Below are positions 60,459 to 64,000 of a DNA stretch of 64,000 bases, in pieces. A model generated the notes under the pieces. The model worked only from the letters and a program-made list of their open reading frames with translations. It was not told the origin of the DNA and did not search any database. Source of the DNA: Numida meleagris (lineage: Eukaryota > Chordata > Aves > Galliformes > Numididae); assembly GCF_002078875.1 (NCBI RefSeq), contig NC_034410.1, positions 44,776,041 through 44,840,040 of the forward strand, given 5' to 3'. Position 1 is the stretch's first letter; each line of letters opens with the position of its first letter. The position numbers were made by a program, and so were the translations under genes.

Positions 60459-60737
60459 ATGGAGCAGCCACCTGCTAAGAAGAGGCGGCTGCTGGAAATG
60501 GGCGATGACACCGAGCCCATGGAGGTGGACCCGCCTGGCAGCGATGCAGAGCCCATGGAGGTGGATCCACCTCCGGAGGACGACCTGATGGAAGTGGATC
60601 CACCTCCATCGGAGCAGCCCAAACATCACTCGGTTGCTGCCAGGCCAATCAGGAGGAGATCACGCCCCACATTTCATCACAGGGGCACCAGGATCCGTCC
60701 ACCTCTCGCGAGACGGCCGCCTCGGTGCTGGCGCTGA
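60459..60737 (+). CDS. Unrecognised 92-aa open frame with MEVDPP repeats
   Basis: Starts MEQPPAKKRRLLEMGDD, with a KKRR cluster that looks like a nuclear localisation signal. Three near-identical MEVDPP repeats follow, then the Arg-rich tail IRRRSRPTFHHRGTRIRP, ending at TGA 60735-60737. No family is recognised. It is GC-rich and opposite in strand to CLASP2. The stop lies only 12 nt before a good splice donor (60750), and a second frame stays open across that junction, so the true frame at the 3' end of this exon is uncertain. It could be a lineage-specific nuclear protein gene or a decayed copy of one. Confidence 0.35.
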   Translation: MEQPPAKKRRLLEMGDDTEPMEVDPPGSDAEPMEVDPPPEDDLMEVDPPPSEQPKHHSVAARPIRRRSRPTFHHRGTRIRPPLARRPPRCWR

Positions 60738-61190
60738 TCCTCCCGTCCTGTAAGTTTGCCCCTACCCGGGAGAGCCCCAGCTCACAGCCATCCTGCAGGC
60801 TCACGTGGAGCCTCCATTTCCTCGTCATTCTTCTTTTCACAGCCAAGGCTCCTACGAGCCCTTCCTTCCCGTTCCCCTCCCTTGTCCCTTCCCAAGCCCC
60901 CTCATCTCTTCTTCACCAAGTCCTGAGGAAGAGAGCAGGGCAGGGACTACCATCCTCGGAGCTTCTGTGCCGGGGCAGCGGGACTACTCCGGCGGAGGGA
61001 CCTCGAATCACAGGGGCAACAGGATCCTGTAAGGTTACTCTTAGCTGGGAGGGAGAGGTCGGACTCAGGGCCATCCCATGGGTTCACATGCAGCCTCCAC
61101 ATCCTGATCGTCCTTCTCTTGACAGCCAAGGCTCCCGTGAGCCCATCCTTCCTGTCCCCCTCCCTCATCCCTGCCCAGGGCAGGAGGAGA
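60675..61190 (+). repeat. Tandem duplication of an exon-intron-exon unit
   Basis: The run from TCACAGGGGCACCAGGATCC (60677) through intron to CCAAGGCTCC and the C/T-rich exon start recurs from ATCACAGGGGCAACAGGATCC (about 61008) onward. Both copies keep GTAAG donors and CAG acceptors. The copies differ by an indel of about 70 nt near the donor and by many substitutions. Confidence 0.7.
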
Positions 61191-61262
61191 AGCCAAAGAA
61201 GGGACAGAGGCAGCTGCTCCTGGGGAGAACCAGGCTTCGGATCGAACAGAAAGAAGTGCTGA
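60843..61262 (+). CDS. Candidate downstream exons of the 60-kb plus-strand locus
   Basis: Two segments, 60843-61028 and 61126-61262, are bounded by GT-AG mini-introns of 93 nt (60750-60842) and 97 nt (61029-61125). Both acceptors end CACAG or GACAG and are followed by CCAAGGCTCC. Joined, the frame reads SSKAPTSPSFPFPSLVPSQ in the first and SSKAPVSPSFLSPSLIPAQ in the second. It stays open through 62 plus 45 codons to a TGA at 61260-61262. A poly(A) signal AATAAA is at 61379-61384. The first of the two segments joins to the upstream exon in a frame different from the MEVDPP one, and that frame has no ATG. Function unknown. Confidence 0.35.
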
Positions 61263-61399
61263 ATTGCAGCAAGAAGATCCAGGCCAGCTGCTTGGTTTGG
61301 ACTGTTCTTTCAAGACTGGACAATCAACCATTTAAAACAACAGTACAAAATACTAAAAATTCAAAAACCGCAAAACCAAATAAACGCATTTTCTTCTTT

Positions 61400-62127
61400 C
61401 AAAAAGGAACGCAGTAATTGTCTCTCTGCTTTAGGAACCTTAGAGTTTGCACGTAAGTTCCCGCGTCCCCTCCTTGTCTCCCGCACACAGGAACGTACCC
61501 CACAGCAGGACACACTGCCCTCATTTCCAGCCCCAGGAACAACCACCGCACTGCACACACCACTGAGGCTGTCCCCTTGCCCTGCCACAGCACCCTCTGC
61601 TACGTGGCAGGAATATTTCACGCACACATCATCAAGAACATAGGAAAAAGCCCATTTTTACTCTTGAACCAAAGAATCATAAAACTCACATTATTTCTCT
61701 TCCTCTCAACAACTAACTGGTAAAGGAACAGAGGTGCTTGAACTGAGAATAAGAACTGGCGTTTGTCAGGACAAACACAGAACTAAAGCAAAACATTCTG
61801 GTTTCAATTAATGACAGCCCCTCCCTGGGTGGCAGTCAGAAGTCCCCTGTCCCGCACCATCATGGCAGCAGCTCTGCCCCACTGAGTGCAATGTATTGTG
61901 CTGAAACCAGGTACTGAACTAAAAGATCTGACTGTATCTCTCTAACAAACTTTTAGAAGCACCATTTGACCAGAAATATCCCTCGCTACACAGGAACGCC
62001 TTACTCATAGCCATCACTTTCTGGCCACACGTACTTTTCTGAACAACTGCTTTCAAGGATGAAGCACACAAACTGTAGAATTTCATCAAAAATCTCTGAC
62101 AAACACCTTGAGAACTTGCTAAGAATT
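61400..62127. other. Non-coding gap between the plus-strand locus and the right direct repeat
   Basis: Nothing recognised; composition returns to AT-rich after about 61.65 kb. Confidence 0.5.
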
Positions 62128-62230
62128 GCAGCCACTGATATCAAACCAGACTGGGGCCTTAGTTTCTCAAAAACAAGGTCAAGTACCCCACTGGTTTTAT
62201 GTTACTGGGGCTCTTTTGTTGCAGTTTGAA
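62128..62230 (+). repeat. Right member of a diverged direct-repeat pair
   Basis: Contains GCAGCCACTG, ACCAGACTGGGGCC, CAAAAACAAGGTCAAGTAC, CCCACTGGTTTTATG and GGCTCTTTTGTTGCAGTTTG, matching the 59.66-kb block. The Galluhop element starts about 40 bp to its right. Confidence 0.55.
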
Positions 62231-62271
62231 TAACATTTTAAAGATTGAAGTAAGTTTTGTTATTTACAGCT

Positions 62272-62806
62272 GCTGAGGGCTGCTCCAAAAGTAATGCCTC
62301 CTATTTGATTACGCCGGCCCACAACATCAGAAGTGGATGCTGACGGTACGGCAGTAGGGGTTGAACCTTTCCACCAGTATCCCATCACACGTTGGTGCCG
62401 CGGGACAGATGATAGCAGAGGGGCAGTCTGACAAAATGGCATCTGAAATGGAAGTGCGTCTGAAGCAAAGGCATGCCATTGAGCAAAAATGGCACCCAGT
62501 GCCATTCACTGACGTTCGCTGAGTGCTTATGGAGACCCAGCAGTGGATGCGAGCACAGTGAGGCAGTGGGTGGTGCGTTTCAGCAGTGGCTACAGTGGGC
62601 CGCCTCCGCAGGTGCAGATCTTCACGAGCACAGCATGCAGGCTCGTGGCTTTTTGCCGGTGAAAACGCATAGGCCAACGGGGGTGACTATGCTGAAATGT
62701 AGTGTTTTCTAGCTGAGAATGTGTTCTATTAAACAGTGCTATTGTTCTCTTCGTATCAGTTGTTGTTTCCATGGAAATAAACAGGAGGCATTACTTACAG
62801 AGCAAC
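62272..62806 (+). mobile_element. Galluhop-type mariner element, internally deleted
   Basis: The 5' end contains GCTCCAAAAGTAATGCCTCC (62279-62298). The 3' end, read in reverse, gives GTAAGTAATGCCTCCTG, an inverted partner, followed by GGTTGCTC at the terminus (about 62775-62806 in the plus sense). Between them are the start of a mariner transposase (MASEMEVRLKQRHAIEQKW, 62436-62521, then a stop) and a downstream piece (STVRQWVVRFSSG-like). The catalytic middle is absent. From remembered Galluhop sequence, a short deletion after HAIE shifts the frame. This is a non-autonomous element with no working transposase. Confidence 0.85.
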
Positions 62807-62890
62807 CTGTGTATATGTGGCCCATGACAATTCCTCTTCACTCAATGCGGCCCAGGCAAGACAAAAGGTTGGACACCCGCGCTCTAGTTC
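62807..62890. repeat. Possible dispersed repeat tail beside Galluhop
   Basis: Directly after the mariner 3' end, the phrases ATGCGGCCCAGGCAAG and AAAAGGTTGGACACCC resemble the ends of dispersed hAT-like repeats in vertebrates. The stretch is short and I cannot fix boundaries, so this is a low-confidence call. Confidence 0.3.
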
Positions 62891-63756
62891 TTAAGATACC
62901 TTCCATAAATTAACGCAAAATTTATTTTCTCATTTTAAACATTATCCATTATGCTTGCAAAAGAAAATTCTAGCAGTCGTGCTGTGTTTTTAACCTCTGC
63001 AGGAGCCGTACAATGATTTCCACTCTCCAGCTCTACTTGCAAAGATACGTGCTTGAGTTGGTTTTCAATTATTTACCTTCCAATTGGGCTTCAGCTTTGT
63101 CATGCATTTCCCAAATATTACTCCAAACTGAAAACGTGGTCAGTATCTCTGTATCTTGGAAGTCAGCAACTTCGCCTTATTCACAGCGCTCCTCGGGCAC
63201 ATTCAATCGCCTCTGGAACCAACACCTGATAGTCTACAGCCTATTAGTACCCAAAGCTTCAGTTTGGTCAGTAAAATAAAGAGTGAGAAGGAAGAGAAGG
63301 ATAGGCAGGGTTTTTCTACAATTCATGATAAGCACTACCTACAGTAGGATTCACTATTATCTAACAGGATGGAAGAAGTGCACGCTTAGTCTTATTCTTC
63401 TTCTAGCATGTTCTTCCTTAAAGGCCGCCGCACGCTTGGGCCATACTACACTCTATCCAGTGCCCAAATGCTAAGGTAGCTCCTCACCAGATCAAGAACA
63501 TTATAGGTTGGCTTGGCCGCTGTAACACAGTTACTGCTGGGAACACTCCTCTGTTTTAGCACCATGAGAGAAAGCTGAGAAGGGCTTTTGAAACAGTAAC
63601 TTCTGAAACAACCAAAATCTGTGGTAAAGGAATATGAATACTCCCATACAAAGTCTCCCTAGCTACTTTACTTCAAATAGTAGGAATCGAAAAGAGAAAT
63701 GAAAGACTTAAAGAGAATCTTTAATTTCCTCATGCCTGATAAATCTGTGAGCTATA

Positions 63757-63785
63757 AAACAACAACAACAACAACAACAACAACT
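63757..63785 (+). repeat. (CAA)n microsatellite
   Basis: About nine CAA/ACA triplets in non-coding sequence near the right edge. No reading frame is associated. Confidence 0.95.
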
Positions 63786-63891
63786 CATCTTTTATAGGAA
63801 AAGTCTTAATTTCTTTATTCATTGTACCCTGCCTGAATGCAGACATGATTTTTGGCATTAAACTTCACTTCAGCTGCTTGGGCTACCCTCC

Positions 63892-63914
63892 AAAAAAAAA
63901 AAAAAAAAAAAAAA
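63892..63914 (+). repeat. A-homopolymer of 23 nt
   Basis: Uninterrupted run of A. No retrocopy body is recognisable immediately to its left, so it is called a simple repeat only. Confidence 0.9.
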
Positions 63915-64000
63915 GTTTAAAAAAAAGCTACCTGTTCTGGTATTTCCTTGAAGTACAAACTCATGTTATTCCCTTTTAAAATACACTACAGCTTCACAGG

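Larger units (their letters stand above)
62891..64000. other. Right edge, no gene seen
   Basis: Contains the CAA microsatellite and the A-run listed separately. No CLASP2 TOG1 exon was found. Confidence 0.6.

Noticed and set aside
60261..60629. 122-aa minus-strand open frame in GC-rich DNA
   Set aside because: Mirror of the plus-strand MEVDPP repeats; the RWIHLHGL-type repeats are just the reverse complement of those.
55000..64000. TOG1 exons of the long CLASP2 isoform
   Set aside because: Searched the minus strand for the RHVGEKVRMDLYKRG and GGMILSVCK segments with a phase-1 donor; neither found, so they lie beyond the window.
1..64000. tRNA, rRNA, snoRNA or microRNA genes
   Set aside because: No cloverleaf, box C/D or H/ACA pattern, or known hairpin recognised by eye; a covariance-model search would be needed to exclude small ones.

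Overview
The window is vertebrate nuclear DNA, most likely from a galliform bird. It is AT-rich and intron-dominated, with short exons bounded by GT-AG splice sites. It carries CR1 non-LTR retrotransposon copies and a Galluhop-type mariner element with the typical chicken-genome termini. I see no prokaryotic gene organisation. The six-frame ORFs are mostly chance readings of intron; real exons were found by reading splice sites on the minus strand.

The main content is the middle part of one gene, CLASP2 (cytoplasmic linker-associated protein 2, a microtubule plus-end rescue and anti-catastrophe factor), transcribed right to left. I place 19 coding segments from 54999 down to 2767. All but one (9069-9095) are well supported by protein similarity or homology to CLASP1, and all join in frame. 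They cover an alternative first exon (beta-type start) at 54966-54999, the linker, the TOG2 array (about 35.9 kb to 19.4 kb), and the Ser/Arg-rich EB-binding region with two SxIP motifs (about 18 kb to 2.8 kb). TOG1 exons of the long isoform must lie beyond 64000. TOG3, the C-terminal exons and the 3' UTR must lie to the left of position 1.

The Ser/Arg-rich region contains a cluster of tiny exons of 24, 18, 27 and 27 nt. All are multiples of three and all interrupt a codon after its first base, so each can be skipped or included without breaking the frame. One (5977-6003) is the counterpart of a segment known from the paralogue CLASP1. Another (9069-9095) I could not match to any isoform I know.

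Intron sequence holds a composite repeat seen at about 20.7-22.5 kb and 51.46-53.2 kb, with a related partial copy at 40.45-41.2 kb. A reverse-oriented CR1 is followed by a decayed sequence related to heat-shock transcription factors of the HSFY/HSFX type. The 40.6-41.16 kb copy keeps a long open frame with a truncated HSF DNA-binding domain. A separate forward CR1 3' end lies at 26.2 kb, and a younger CR1 is nested in the 21 kb copy.

The right end (55-64 kb) is upstream of the beta start and would be intron of the long isoform. It holds the likely beta promoter (CRE-like and CCAAT elements near 55.2 kb), a candidate second alternative first exon at 57764-57797, and a GC-rich plus-strand locus at 60.4-61.4 kb. 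That locus has MEVDPP repeats and two tandemly duplicated mini-introns; I do not recognise it. Diverged direct repeats flank it at 59.66 and 62.13 kb, followed by the Galluhop element at 62.27-62.81 kb.
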